Assembly: GCF_000422625.1 (NCBI RefSeq)
Contig: NZ_AUGK01000004.1
Span: forward strand, 124,001-188,000
Reading direction: 5' to 3'
Length of the DNA: 64,000 nt
Origin: Adlercreutzia mucosicola DSM 19490
GTDB taxonomy: Bacteria; Actinomycetota; Coriobacteriia; Coriobacteriales; Eggerthellaceae
Part shown: positions 20,819-30,048 of the stretch, in pieces
Layout: the number at the start of each line of letters is the position of its first letter
How positions within the stretch are numbered: position 1 is the first letter of the stretch
Translations under genes and position numbers: made by a program
The notes under the pieces: generated by a model
Database searches by the model: none
What the model was told of the DNA's origin: nothing
What the model saw: only the letters and a program-made list of their open reading frames with translations

Positions 20819-21775
20819 ATGACTGATTTGATGCAGACAACGCTCGCGGCGCCGCCTTCGGTGGATATGGCGTGTGTCGTGGGGGCCCATGATGAGATAC
20901 TCCATCAGATGGAGGAGGCCTTCGACGCCCGCATCACCGTGCGAGGCGACACCGTGACCCTGGCCGGCGACCCTATCGAGGTGCAGCAGCTCACGGCACT
21001 GCTCACCGATCTGTTCCGCCAGGCCGAGAGCGGCCAGGCTCCCGACGTCGACTCCGTGCGCCACTCCATCGAGCTGCTCCGCCACGCCGAGTTCGCCCCG
21101 TCGGCTTTGCGCGACGACGTGCTGCTGTCCTACCGCGGCCGGGCCATCCGCCCGAGAACCGCCGGTCAGAAGCACTACGTGGACGCCATCCGCGAGAACA
21201 CCGTCACCTTCGCCATCGGACCGGCCGGCACGGGCAAGACCTACCTGGCCATGGCCATGGCGGTGGCGGCCTTAAAGCGCAAGGAAGTGGGCCGCATCGT
21301 GCTGTCGCGCCCCATCGTGGAGGCTGGCGAGAACCTGGGCTTTCTGCCCGGCACCCTGTTCGAGAAGGTGGACCCCTACATCCGCCCGCTCTACGACGCG
21401 CTGTACTCCATGTTCGACATGGAGCGCGCCGCCGCCCTCATCGAGACTGGCGTCATCGAGGTTGCGCCTTTGGCCTTCATGCGCGGCCGCACCTTGAACG
21501 ACGCCTTTATCATCTTGGACGAGGCTCAAAACACCACGCCCGAGCAGATGAAGATGGCGCTGACGCGTCTCGGCAACGGAGCGAAGATCGTCGTCACCGG
21601 CGATATCTCCCAGATTGATCTTCCGCGAGGCCAAAGCGGCCTCGTGCAGGTGCGCTCCATCCTGGAGGGCATCGACGACATCGCGTTTTGCGATCTTTCC
21701 GGAAAGGACGTCGTGCGCCATTCCCTGGTGGCCACCATCGTGGCGGCCTACGAGCGCGCGGACAGAAAGGCTTGA
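20819..21775 (+). CDS. PhoH family ATPase
   Basis: A cytoplasmic P-loop ATPase of the PhoH/PhoL class, thought to act in RNA metabolism with YbeY. The 318 residues show Walker A GPAGTGKT at about 134-141, PIVEAGENLGFLPG, and Walker B/DEAQNTTPEQMKM at about 234-246, then TGDISQIDLPRGQSGL. ATG 20819 is supported by the promoter placed directly before it; no ribosome-binding site is seen. It begins the conserved phoH-ybeY-dgkA-era operon. Confidence 0.93.
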   Translation: MTDLMQTTLAAPPSVDMACVVGAHDEILHQMEEAFDARITVRGDTVTLAGDPIEVQQLTALLTDLFRQAESGQAPDVDSVRHSIELLRHAEFAPSALRDDVLLSYRGRAIRPRTAGQKHYVDAIRENTVTFAIGPAGTGKTYLAMAMAVAALKRKEVGRIVLSRPIVEAGENLGFLPGTLFEKVDPYIRPLYDALYSMFDMERAAALIETGVIEVAPLAFMRGRTLNDAFIILDEAQNTTPEQMKMALTRLGNGAKIVVTGDISQIDLPRGQSGLVQVRSILEGIDDIAFCDLSGKDVVRHSLVATIVAAYERADRKA

Positions 21776-21780
21776 TTCCC

Positions 21781-22269
21781 ATGGAAATCCTGATCACCTG
21801 CAGCCACGGCGAGGACGCGCTGAGCGGGCTGCCCCTGGCGCGCCTGGCCCAGTTCGTGTTGGAGCGCGAGGGCAAGCCCGTGAACACCGAGGTGTCCATC
21901 AGCTTCGTGGACAACGAGAAGATTGCCGAGCTGAACGAGCGCTTTCGCGGTATCGAGGGCCCCACCGACGTGCTGTCCTTCGAGTGCGACAACATCGCCG
22001 ACGATATGACCGCCGCCGACGGACCGAACTGCCCGCTCTACGAGCTGGGCGACATCATCATCGCCCCCGATGTGGCTGCAGCCCAGGCCGACGAGTACGG
22101 CAATTCCTTCGAGCAGGAGATCAGCCTCTTGCTCGTGCACGGGCTTCTGCACCTGTGCGGCTACGACCACATCACCGACGATGAGGCCGAGGTCATGGAA
22201 GGGCGCGAGAAGGAGCTGCTCACGGCCTGGTCGGAGCGGAATCTGCCCGCTATCGACGAGAATCGCTAG
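21781..22269 (+). CDS. ybeY: Endoribonuclease YbeY
   Basis: A metal-dependent RNase for 16S rRNA 3'-end maturation and ribosome quality control. The zinc-binding signature HGLLHLCGYDH is at about residues 120-130 of 162, and the substrate-side motif TDVLSFECDN precedes it. Starts five bases after phoH. Normal length. Confidence 0.95.
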   Translation: MEILITCSHGEDALSGLPLARLAQFVLEREGKPVNTEVSISFVDNEKIAELNERFRGIEGPTDVLSFECDNIADDMTAADGPNCPLYELGDIIIAPDVAAAQADEYGNSFEQEISLLLVHGLLHLCGYDHITDDEAEVMEGREKELLTAWSERNLPAIDENR

Positions 22270-22275
22270 CGGATC

Positions 22276-22797
22276 GTGTCCGCAGAGCGCGACCGCTGCG
22301 GCAGGGCGGACAGCCCCCGTCCGATGATCGGGGGCGGCGCCGAAAAGTCCCGTCCCGATGGGACGGCCCCGACCACCTGCGGCTGCGACGATCATCTGGT
22401 GCGCACCGCCGCCGACAGCCGTGCCGCCGGGGCGGGACGCTTCCCGCTGTGGTGCGCGTTTCGCTGCGCCGCCCGCGGCGTCGCCTACGCCTTCGCCACC
22501 CAGCGCAACCTGAAGATTCAGCTCGCCGTGGCCGTGCTCGCCGTGGGCGCCGGCATCGTTTTGGGCATCTCGCGGGCCGACTGGCTCGCCATCGTGCTGG
22601 CCATCATGGTGGTGGGCGTGGCCGAGGTGGTGAACACGGCCGTGGAATCGGCGGTGGATCTGGCAAGCCCCCAATGGCGCGATCTGGCCCGCGCCGCCAA
22701 GGACGCCGGGGCCGGGGCTGTGCTTGTGGCCAGCGTCGGCTCGGTCGTGGTGGGGCTTATCGTGTTCTTCCCTTACATCGTGCAACGTTTCTCCTAG
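22276..22797 (+). CDS. dgkA: Diacylglycerol/undecaprenol kinase family membrane protein
   Basis: A small integral membrane kinase that phosphorylates undecaprenol or diacylglycerol. After a variable, Cys-containing N-terminal region of about 50 residues come FRCAARGVAYAFATQRNLKIQ and the catalytic motif EVVNTAVESAVDLASP, within three transmembrane helices. The GTG at 22276 is a likely start because of the tight operon spacing; a later start inside the variable region cannot be excluded. It lies between ybeY and era as in many Gram-positives. Confidence 0.9.
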   Translation: MSAERDRCGRADSPRPMIGGGAEKSRPDGTAPTTCGCDDHLVRTAADSRAAGAGRFPLWCAFRCAARGVAYAFATQRNLKIQLAVAVLAVGAGIVLGISRADWLAIVLAIMVVGVAEVVNTAVESAVDLASPQWRDLARAAKDAGAGAVLVASVGSVVVGLIVFFPYIVQRFS

Positions 22798-22825
22798 GGC
22801 GCAAGCCCCCATCGAAAGGACAGTC

Positions 22826-23779
22826 ATGGATCTGGACGCCTACTTTGCTGAAAACCCCATGGGGGGCTCGTTTCCCACCAACCCCGACTTCAAGAGCGGA
22901 TTTGTCACCCTGGTGGGACGCCCCAACGCGGGCAAGTCAACCTTGCTGAACGCCATCATGGGGAAGAAGATCGCCATCACCTCCAATACCGCCCAGACCA
23001 CGCGCCACCGCTTCCGCGCCGTGTACACCACCGATGCGATGCAGATGATCATCGTGGACACGCCGGGTTTGCACAAGCCCAAGGACGCCCTCGGCGAGGA
23101 GCTGAACACCTCGGCCATCAAGGCCCTGGAGGACGTGGACGTGGTGGCCATGCTCATCGACGCCTCCCAGCCCATCGGCCGAGGGGACGAGTGGGTGGCC
23201 GAACAGGTGCGGGCCGCGAAGGGCTCGGCGAAGATCTGCGTGCTCTCCAAGACCGATATGGCCAGCGATGCCCAGATCAGCGCCCAGCGCGAGGCGGCCG
23301 AGGCGCTGTGCGACTGGGACGCCATGGTAGGGCTCTCGTCCACCACGGGCCGCAACGTGGACGCCTTCGTGGAAGAGGTGCAGTTCCTCTTGCCCGAGGG
23401 CCCGGCGTGGTTCCCCGCCGACATGGAGACCGATCAGCCCCTGGAAGTGATGGTGGCCGAGTTCATCCGCGAGAAGGTGCTGCGCAACTTCTTCGACGAG
23501 GTGCCTCATGCCATCGGCGTGGGGGTGGAGGAGATGGAGTTCGAGAAGCCGAACCTCTACCGCATCTACGCGGTCATCTACGTGGAGCGCGACAGCCAGA
23601 AGGGCATCATCATCGGCAAGCGCGGCGCGGCCATCAAGCGCATCGGCACCGAGGCCCGCCGCGACCTGGAGCTTCTGTTGGGTTCCAAGGTGTTTTTGGA
23701 CCTGTCGGTGAAGGTGCGGAAGAACTGGCGGCGCGACGCGAATCAAATTCGCCGATTCGGTTACGGAGAAGGTGCGTAG
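22826..23779 (+). CDS. era: GTPase Era
   Basis: An essential GTPase that binds 16S rRNA during 30S assembly. The 317 residues contain G1 GRPNAGKS (about 31-38), the G2 region TTRHRFRAVYT, G3 DTPGLHKP, a G4 of SKTD, and the C-terminal KH domain with IIIGKRGAAIKRIGTEARRDLE. ATG 22826 follows GAAAGGACAGTC. Last gene of the phoH operon. Confidence 0.96.
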   Translation: MDLDAYFAENPMGGSFPTNPDFKSGFVTLVGRPNAGKSTLLNAIMGKKIAITSNTAQTTRHRFRAVYTTDAMQMIIVDTPGLHKPKDALGEELNTSAIKALEDVDVVAMLIDASQPIGRGDEWVAEQVRAAKGSAKICVLSKTDMASDAQISAQREAAEALCDWDAMVGLSSTTGRNVDAFVEEVQFLLPEGPAWFPADMETDQPLEVMVAEFIREKVLRNFFDEVPHAIGVGVEEMEFEKPNLYRIYAVIYVERDSQKGIIIGKRGAAIKRIGTEARRDLELLLGSKVFLDLSVKVRKNWRRDANQIRRFGYGEGA

Positions 23780-23835
23780 GCGGTATATCTGCGCTACAAT
23801 TCTCCTACTTGCGTACACAATGAGGAGAACCGTTG

Positions 23836-26094
23836 ATGAAATGCCCCCACTGCTCATTCGATAATACCGACGATGCCGCCTTCTGCGAGAAGTGCGGCCA
23901 CGTTTTTCTGTCCAGCGACCGCATTCCCGAAGTGCCCGATCCCGCCGAGATGGAGCGCCGTCGCGATGCCGCGCTGACCGCCGTGCCCCCCATCTTGAAG
24001 GTGCCCGACGTGGTGCCGCCCGCGCCTGCGGCGCGCCCGTCGGTGGCCGATGTACTGGAGCCTCTGCCCGAGCCGGCGAGCGAGCCGGACTTCTCGGGCT
24101 TCGAGCGTCTGGTGGATTCCAGCTACGTGCCGCCCGTGGCCGATGCCCATGCCGGCGACACCGCCGAGATTCCCGTGATCCGCGACGAGTACGTGCCGCA
24201 GGCGCGCAACTACACCATGGGCCTTTCCGAGCGCGAGCTGCGCCGGCGCGAGCGCGAGCAGCGCCGTATGGCCAAGAAGTTCGAGAAGCAGCAGGCCAAG
24301 GAAGAGAAGCGCGCCGCCAAGCAGGCCGCCAAGGCCGCCGCTGCTGCGGCTCGGGAAGAGGCTCGGGCGGCGAAGGCGGCCGAGCGCGAGGATTACAGCG
24401 AGGACGAGGCGACGCTGGCGGCCGGGGCCGCGGCGGCTGCGACGGAGGCCGCGGTCGCCGAGGCCGTCGTGCACGAGGACGACGGCGAGCGCGTCGTGGA
24501 GGCCCCCGGCGCCGCGGCGCTGCTCGAGCGGACGGGCACCCTGTCCGAGGAAGAGGTGCGCTCCTGGCGCCGCGAGCTGAGCGGCGGGGCGGCCTCCCTG
24601 AACGCCGAGGAGCTGAACTCGGTGCTGCTCACCGGCGATGGCGTGGTGGGGCTCTTCGAGCGCGCCGGCCGGCGGGGCAAGGGCCGCGCCAAGACCGCCG
24701 AGGCCGCCCGCACCGCCGCTCTGGAACTGCCCACGGCCGAGCGCGGCCTGGCGGTGCTGGGGGAGCGCGGCATCGAGAGCGCCGCCGCCGACGGGACGCC
24801 CGTGCCCGACGCGGATGCCGCCGACGGCGCGGGTCTCGTGCTCGGCGGCGCGGCCGGTATGGCCGTGCGCGAGGCCGCGGGCACGAGCGAGCTGCCCGTG
24901 GTGCGCGACAAGGCCGAGGCGGGCCCCGCCGACGAAGTCGCCGAGGATGCCGGCAGACATTCCCCGCGCAAGCAGGCGGCTGGCAGCGTGCCTGCGACTG
25001 ACGAGACGGCGCCGCACGAGGCCTCTGACAGCGCCGCGGCGGCTTCCAAGACCGCCAAGTCCGCGAAGAAGGAGAAGGCCCCGAAGCCGCCGAAGGCTCC
25101 CAAGACCGCGAGGGCCCCGAAGTTCCACGCCCCGCGTTCCAAGAAGCCGTTCATCATCGCGGCCGCCGTGGTGGTGGCCGTGCTGCTGGGCGGCGTCGGC
25201 GTGGCAGCCGGCACCTATGCGGCCGAGATGTGGGGCGGCAAGACGATCCCCGAGGTGGTGGGCCTGACCAAGGACGAGGCCATCGCGAAGCTGGGGGAGA
25301 AGGGCTTTGTCGCCGAGGTGGCCGAGGTGAAGTCCGACGAGGCCGCCGGCACTGTGCTGTCCGCCAGCCCGAACGGGGGCACCCGCGCCGACGAGGGCAG
25401 CACCATCGCCCTGGAAGTGGCCACCCCCCGCGTGATTCCCGCGGTGGCGGGCCTGTCCCAGCAAGAGGCCACCGACGCTCTGACGGCCGAGGGCTTCACC
25501 GCGGTGGAGATGACCCAGCAGAAGTCCAACGAGGCTGCCGGCACCGTGCTGGCCGTGAGTCCCGAGGCGGGTACCCAGGCGCTCTCCGGCGATACGGTCA
25601 CCCTCACCGTGGCGGTGCCCTTCACCGTGCCCGAGGTGGCCGGGCTCGGCCGCGATGATGCCGTGGCCGCCCTGGAGGCCGAGGGCTACAGTGTGAACGC
25701 CCAGCGCTACTACACCGAGGACGTGGCCGAGGGCACGGCCGTGGGCACCGATCCCGAGGCGGGCACCGAGCTGAACTCCGGCTCAGAGGTGACCCTGCTC
25801 ATCGCCAAGTCGCGGGCCAACGAGCTGGTGGAGCTGACGAAGTCCATCCTGCCCGGCGCCATTCTCAAGACCGATGAGGCCAGCTACAAGGTGGAATCGG
25901 TGGAGAGCGTGTCCTACCGCGGCGACAACGAGGTGAGCTACAAGGTGGTCGCCCGCCAGTTCGAGGTGGTGGACCTGCCCTTCGGCCTGGGTCAGAAGAC
26001 CTACTACGACAAGGAGACCTCGGTGGTCGAGGGCGGCATCGTGTGGGACGACAACAACAAGGTGTCCTACGCCAACCCCGCCATCACCTACTAG
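23836..26094 (+). CDS. Zinc-ribbon, single-pass membrane protein with three PASTA domains
   Basis: A 752-residue protein of unusual build. An N-terminal zinc ribbon (CPHCSFDNTDDAAFCEKCG, 3-21) is followed by a long low-complexity cytoplasmic region with Arg/Glu- and Ala-rich helices (about 130-435), a transmembrane helix (about 438-462), three PASTA domains (about 471-530, 531-596 and 597-660; each begins like IPEVVGL or VPEVAGL), and a C-terminal outer domain. PASTA domains sense peptidoglycan or muropeptides, usually on Ser/Thr kinases or PBPs; no kinase is present. GAGGAGAACC precedes the start. Function unknown; a wall-sensing scaffold is a guess. Confidence 0.82.
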   Translation: MKCPHCSFDNTDDAAFCEKCGHVFLSSDRIPEVPDPAEMERRRDAALTAVPPILKVPDVVPPAPAARPSVADVLEPLPEPASEPDFSGFERLVDSSYVPPVADAHAGDTAEIPVIRDEYVPQARNYTMGLSERELRRREREQRRMAKKFEKQQAKEEKRAAKQAAKAAAAAAREEARAAKAAEREDYSEDEATLAAGAAAAATEAAVAEAVVHEDDGERVVEAPGAAALLERTGTLSEEEVRSWRRELSGGAASLNAEELNSVLLTGDGVVGLFERAGRRGKGRAKTAEAARTAALELPTAERGLAVLGERGIESAAADGTPVPDADAADGAGLVLGGAAGMAVREAAGTSELPVVRDKAEAGPADEVAEDAGRHSPRKQAAGSVPATDETAPHEASDSAAAASKTAKSAKKEKAPKPPKAPKTARAPKFHAPRSKKPFIIAAAVVVAVLLGGVGVAAGTYAAEMWGGKTIPEVVGLTKDEAIAKLGEKGFVAEVAEVKSDEAAGTVLSASPNGGTRADEGSTIALEVATPRVIPAVAGLSQQEATDALTAEGFTAVEMTQQKSNEAAGTVLAVSPEAGTQALSGDTVTLTVAVPFTVPEVAGLGRDDAVAALEAEGYSVNAQRYYTEDVAEGTAVGTDPEAGTELNSGSEVTLLIAKSRANELVELTKSILPGAILKTDEASYKVESVESVSYRGDNEVSYKVVARQFEVVDLPFGLGQKTYYDKETSVVEGGIVWDDNNKVSYANPAITY

Positions 26095-26106
26095 GCCCCG
26101 CGCGCC

Positions 26107-26874
26107 GTGGCGGCTCCCACCTACAACCAGCGGGTGCTCGTGCTGCGGCGCACGAAGCTCTCGGAAAGCGACCTCATCTTAACGATGCTCGCCGAGGACG
26201 GCAGCCAGCTGCGCGCCGTGGCGAAGGGGGCCCGCAAGCCGAAGAGCCCCTTCGCTGCGCGCACCGAGCCCTTCTGCGTGGCCGACCTGCTCTGCGCCCG
26301 GGGGCGCAGCCTGGACATCGTGAAGGAGGCGCGGCTCGTAGCGGCCCATGATCATCTGCGCTGCTCCGTCGAGGCCTCGGCGGCGGCCATGCCCATGTTG
26401 GAGCTGCTCGGCCGCCTGTCTCAGACGGGGCTGGCGAACCCGCGGCTGTTCCAATCGGCCGAACGGGCCCTAAAGGCCATGGACGACGTCGACGACAACC
26501 ACCGCCTGGCCTTGTCGGCGGCCCATCTGCTGAAGACCCTCGCGTTCTCGGGCCTGCGCCCCAGCCTGGAGGTGTGCGTCGGCTGCGGCGAGCCCGTGGC
26601 GCTGCAGGAGGGCGCGCGCCTGCCGTTCTCGTCCATCGAGGGCGGTGTGGCCTGCGAGCGCTGCCGCGCGTTGCTGGAGACCGAGCTGGTGGACGCGGCC
26701 ACCCTGTGCTGGGGCCAGTACTTCCTCGCAAGCACCTTCGACGCCATCGCTGCGGGGCCGGCCGACGAATCGGCCTCCTTCGCCGTGCTGCACCTGGTGC
26801 AGTCCCTCGTGCGCGCCCATGTGGGCAGCCCGCTGAAGTCGCTCGAGTTTCTCTTCGCCAGCGGGCTGTTCTAG
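26107..26874 (+). CDS. recO: DNA repair protein RecO
   Basis: Loads RecA on SSB-coated DNA with RecR. The 255 residues start with an OB fold (NQRVLVLRRTKLSESDLILTMLAEDG, then KGARKPKSPF) and carry a four-cysteine zinc finger (CVGCGEP ... ACERC) in the helical domain. The GTG at 26107 is used; the gene follows the PASTA protein by 12 bases. Confidence 0.93.
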   Translation: MAAPTYNQRVLVLRRTKLSESDLILTMLAEDGSQLRAVAKGARKPKSPFAARTEPFCVADLLCARGRSLDIVKEARLVAAHDHLRCSVEASAAAMPMLELLGRLSQTGLANPRLFQSAERALKAMDDVDDNHRLALSAAHLLKTLAFSGLRPSLEVCVGCGEPVALQEGARLPFSSIEGGVACERCRALLETELVDAATLCWGQYFLASTFDAIAAGPADESASFAVLHLVQSLVRAHVGSPLKSLEFLFASGLF

Positions 26875-26984
26875 GGAAGGGGAGTATGTCCGCCCGGAGG
26901 CATTTGCCCGACTCTCGGCCGTTGTGCCGCCGTGCCGCCGGCCGCCGCCCTGTGCAGATACCGTGACGCTGACGAGATCGGCCC

Positions 26985-27013
26985 TTGTGGATAGGGGAGT
27001 GCTCGCCTATACT
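26985..27013 (+). promoter_or_regulatory. Promoter of rpsO
   Basis: TTGTGG (26985-26990), 17 bases, TATACT (27008-27013). It would give a leader of about 130 bases before rpsO, long enough for S15 autoregulation, though no known S15-binding fold was identified. Confidence 0.65.
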
Positions 27014-27151
27014 GGGCAAGCTGTGCAAATAGCCCATCGGCCCCTGGCTCGAATGCGCCACCCGCTTTCCCGCTCGGAGCCGACGACAAGGAAAAGCCGC
27101 AGGAAGCGGCGAAGGTACGCGGGGCATTCCCGCAGAAGAAAGGTGGCAATC

Positions 27152-27439
27152 ATGGCCAACAAGGACAGCATCTCCAAGGAGCGCACCGCCGAGCTCATGC
27201 GCGAGTTCGGCAAGAACGAGCAGGACTCCGGTTCCGCCGAGGTGCAGGTGGCGATCCTCTCCGAGCGCATCCGCAACCTGACCGAGCACCTGAAGGTGCA
27301 CAAGAAGGACAACCACACCCGTCGCGGTCTGATGATGCTCATCGGTAAGCGCCGCGGTATGCTGAAGTACATCAAGAACCGCAACATCGACGAGTACCGC
27401 GAGCTCATCAAGAAGCTCGGCATCCGCGACAACATCTAG
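27152..27439 (+). CDS. rpsO: Ribosomal protein S15
   Basis: A primary 16S rRNA-binding protein. The core reads QDSGSAEVQVAILSERIRNL, then TEHLKVHKKDNHTRRGL and MLIGKRRGMLKYIKN, all canonical. At 95 residues it is slightly longer than the common 89 because of the N-terminal MANKDSI segment. GAAAGGTGGC precedes ATG 27152. rpsO-pnp adjacency is conserved across bacteria. Confidence 0.96.
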   Translation: MANKDSISKERTAELMREFGKNEQDSGSAEVQVAILSERIRNLTEHLKVHKKDNHTRRGLMMLIGKRRGMLKYIKNRNIDEYRELIKKLGIRDNI

Positions 27440-27450
27440 TTCGAGCAGGT

Positions 27451-27474
27451 ACGGGGCCCCTCGGGGCCCCGTTT
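27451..27474 (+). terminator. Intrinsic terminator after rpsO
   Basis: ACGGGGCC, a CCTC loop, GGCCCCGT and TTT. Perfect 8-bp stem 11 bases after the rpsO stop. Confidence 0.8.
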
Positions 27475-27600
27475 GCTGTATAGAGCGGTCGTAGGCGCAA
27501 GGGTGCGCCGCGGTCGCGGGAGCGGGGGAATATAAGTAGCCCGCTTCCGAAGGAGCTTCCGCGCAATGAGGCGCGGAGGAGAAGAGAAAGAAAAGAAGAC

Positions 27601-29823
27601 ATGACCAAGATTGTCGAAGAATTCGAGTTGTACGGCAAGCAGTACCGCCTGGAGACGGGTGAGCTGGCCCGCCAGGCCACCGGAGCTGTGCTCGTCACCT
27701 GCGGCGAGACGAGCGTGCTCGTGACCGCCGTCGTCTCCAACCAGGAGCGCGACTACGACTTCTTCCCCCTGACCGTCGATTTCATCGAGAAGATGTACGC
27801 CGTGGGCCGTATCCCCGGCGGCTACCTGAAGCGCGAGGCGAAGCCGTCCGATCACGGTACGCTCGTGGCCCGCATGGTGGACCGTCCCATCCGCCCCGGC
27901 TTCCCCGACGGCTACAAGAACGAGGTGCACATCGTTGCCACCCCGCTTGTGATCGACGAGGAGCACCTGCCCGACACCATCTGCGTGGCCGGCGCTTCGG
28001 CGGCCCTGCTCGTGGGCGGCGCCCCCTTCGACGGGCCGGCCGCCGCGGTGCGCATCGGCCGCAATGCCGAGACCGGCGAGTTCATCGTGAACCCCACCAA
28101 CACCGAGATGGAGACCTCCGATCTGGAGCTGACCATCGCCGGCACCGCTGACTACATCTCTATGGTGGAGGCCGGCGCCGACGAGATCTCCGAGGAGGAC
28201 ATGCTGGCCGCCATGACCTTCGGCCAGGAGGCCATCGCCGCCTTCTGCGAGAAGCAGGCCGCTTTCCTCGCCCGCGTGAACCCCACCCCCATGGAGTACA
28301 AGATCCATGCGGCCGACCCGTCGGTGGCCGAGCGCGTGGACGCGCACCTGGCCGAGATGTCCGCGGCCCTGAAGGACGCCGACAAGGCCGCCCGCATGGG
28401 CAAGGTGGAGCAGCTCAAGGCCGCCATCACCGAGAACGACTTCACCGAGGAGGAGCGCACTGCCTGGGGCAGCGACATCAAGGCCGCGCTGAAGTCCCTG
28501 GAGAAGCGGGCCATGCGCGCTATGATCATCGAGACCGGCGAGCGCGTCGACGGCCGCAGTGCCGATGAGATCCGCCCGCTGTACATCGTGCCGGGTTACC
28601 TGCCCCGCGTCCACGGAAGCGGCCTGTTCCAGCGCGGTCAGACCCAGGTCATGTCCGTGTGCACCCTCGGGATGCTCAACGAGTGGCAGCGCCTCGACAC
28701 CATCTGGCCCGAAGAGGGCAAGCGCTACATGCACCAGTACAACTTCCCGCCCTACTGCACCGGCGAGACCGGCCGCATGGGCGCCCCGAAGCGCCGCGAG
28801 GTGGGCCATGGCGCTCTCGCCGAGCGCGCCATTTTGCCGGTGCTGCCCGACACCGACGCCTTCCCCTACGCCATCCGCGTGGTGAGCGAGGTGCTGGAGT
28901 CCAACGGCTCATCGTCCATGGCCTCCACCTGCGGTTCCTGTTTGGCCCTCATGGACGCCGGCGTGCCGATCTCGGCCCCTGTGTCCGGCGTGGCCATGGG
29001 CCTTATCAAGGAGGGCGACGACGTGGTCGTGCTCTCCGACATCCAGGGCATCGAGGACTTCCTCGGCGACATGGACTTCAAGGTGTGCGGAACGCCCAAC
29101 GGCATCACCGCCCTGCAGATGGACAACAAGGCCCGCGGCCTGTCCGTGGAGATTCTCGCCCGCGCCCTGAAGCAGGCCCACGAGGGCCGCGCCCACATCC
29201 TTAAGGCCATGCTCGCCACCATCGACGGCCCGCGTGCCGAGATGAAGGAGACTGCGCCGCGCATCGAGACCATCAAGATTCCCGTGGACAAGATCCGCGA
29301 TGTCATCGGGTCTGGCGGCAAGGTCGTCCGCGGCATCCAGGAGGAGACCGGCGCCTCCATCGACATCCAGGAGGACGGCACCATCCACGTGGGCGCCGTA
29401 TCCGGCACCGCCATGGAGGCCGCCAAGGCCATGATCTTGGGCATCGTGAAGGAGCCCGAGGTGGGCGAGGAGTTCGAGGGCGAGGTCGTCGGCATCAAGG
29501 ACTTCGGCGCCTTCGTGAAGCTGACTCCCGGCAAGGACGGCCTGCTGCACATCTCGCGCGTGGCCAACGGCCGCGTGGGCAAGGTGGAGGACGTGCTGAA
29601 CCTGGGCGACGTGGTGAAGGTGGTCGTGCTGGAGGTGGATCCGAAGACCGGTAAGATCTCGCTCGATCGTCTGGACAAGCCGGACGCCCCCGAGGGGAGC
29701 GCCCCGGCCCGTCGCGAGGACCGCGGCGAGCGCGGTCACGGCCATGGCGAGCGTCGCGAGCGCCGGGAGGACAACCGTCCCGGCCGCGCCGGCCGCACCC
29801 CGCGCCGTCGCCACGAGGCCTAG
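27601..29823 (+). CDS. pnp: Polyribonucleotide nucleotidyltransferase
   Basis: A phosphorolytic 3'-5' exoribonuclease in mRNA decay. The 740 residues contain two RNase PH domains with a helical linker, the catalytic region SNGSSSMASTCGSCLALMDA, a KH domain with VIGSGGKVVRGIQEETGA, an S1 domain (VVGIKDFGAFVKLTPGKDGL), and a basic C-terminal tail rich in Arg and Gly. A TATAAG -10-like box lies at 27531-27536. RNase J and RNase Y are also in this window. Confidence 0.97.
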   Translation: MTKIVEEFELYGKQYRLETGELARQATGAVLVTCGETSVLVTAVVSNQERDYDFFPLTVDFIEKMYAVGRIPGGYLKREAKPSDHGTLVARMVDRPIRPGFPDGYKNEVHIVATPLVIDEEHLPDTICVAGASAALLVGGAPFDGPAAAVRIGRNAETGEFIVNPTNTEMETSDLELTIAGTADYISMVEAGADEISEEDMLAAMTFGQEAIAAFCEKQAAFLARVNPTPMEYKIHAADPSVAERVDAHLAEMSAALKDADKAARMGKVEQLKAAITENDFTEEERTAWGSDIKAALKSLEKRAMRAMIIETGERVDGRSADEIRPLYIVPGYLPRVHGSGLFQRGQTQVMSVCTLGMLNEWQRLDTIWPEEGKRYMHQYNFPPYCTGETGRMGAPKRREVGHGALAERAILPVLPDTDAFPYAIRVVSEVLESNGSSSMASTCGSCLALMDAGVPISAPVSGVAMGLIKEGDDVVVLSDIQGIEDFLGDMDFKVCGTPNGITALQMDNKARGLSVEILARALKQAHEGRAHILKAMLATIDGPRAEMKETAPRIETIKIPVDKIRDVIGSGGKVVRGIQEETGASIDIQEDGTIHVGAVSGTAMEAAKAMILGIVKEPEVGEEFEGEVVGIKDFGAFVKLTPGKDGLLHISRVANGRVGKVEDVLNLGDVVKVVVLEVDPKTGKISLDRLDKPDAPEGSAPARREDRGERGHGHGERRERREDNRPGRAGRTPRRRHEA

Positions 29824-29876
29824 ACCCCTCAACCTCTTATATCATGACGGATGGCTTTCGCGCCATCCGCACCCCC

Positions 29877-29905
29877 AGAGAGCCGCCGTCGCGCGGCTCT
29901 CTTTG
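29877..29905 (+). terminator. Intrinsic terminator after pnp
   Basis: AGAGAGCCGC (29877-29886), loop CGTCGC, GCGGCTCTCT (29893-29902) and TTT. A second stem, GGATGGC/GCCATCC, lies just before it. Confidence 0.85.
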
Positions 29906-29947
29906 GTTGGTGGGGAAGTTGGGGTTTCCTTAGGCTCGGAGTCGGTA

Positions 29948-29953
29948 TATAAT
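29948..29953 (+). promoter_or_regulatory. Perfect -10 box upstream of the surface protein
   Basis: TATAAT, about 95 bases before the signal-peptide ATG. No good -35 was found at the right distance. Confidence 0.5.
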
Positions 29954-30048
29954 CAGGCGTTATCTACAGCTTGGTAACGAGAGTGTTGCGAAAGGGCATC
30001 GAAGCCGATTTCGCGACTCATCCCGATAGAGAGAGCCAGGAGAAGATC

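Noticed and set aside
23836..26094. Ser/Thr kinase of the PASTA class
   Set aside because: No kinase motifs (no HRD, DFG or P-loop) in the cytoplasmic part.
26924..27151. In-frame upstream extension of rpsO
   Set aside because: It would start before the promoter -10 box, and S15 homology begins at 27152.
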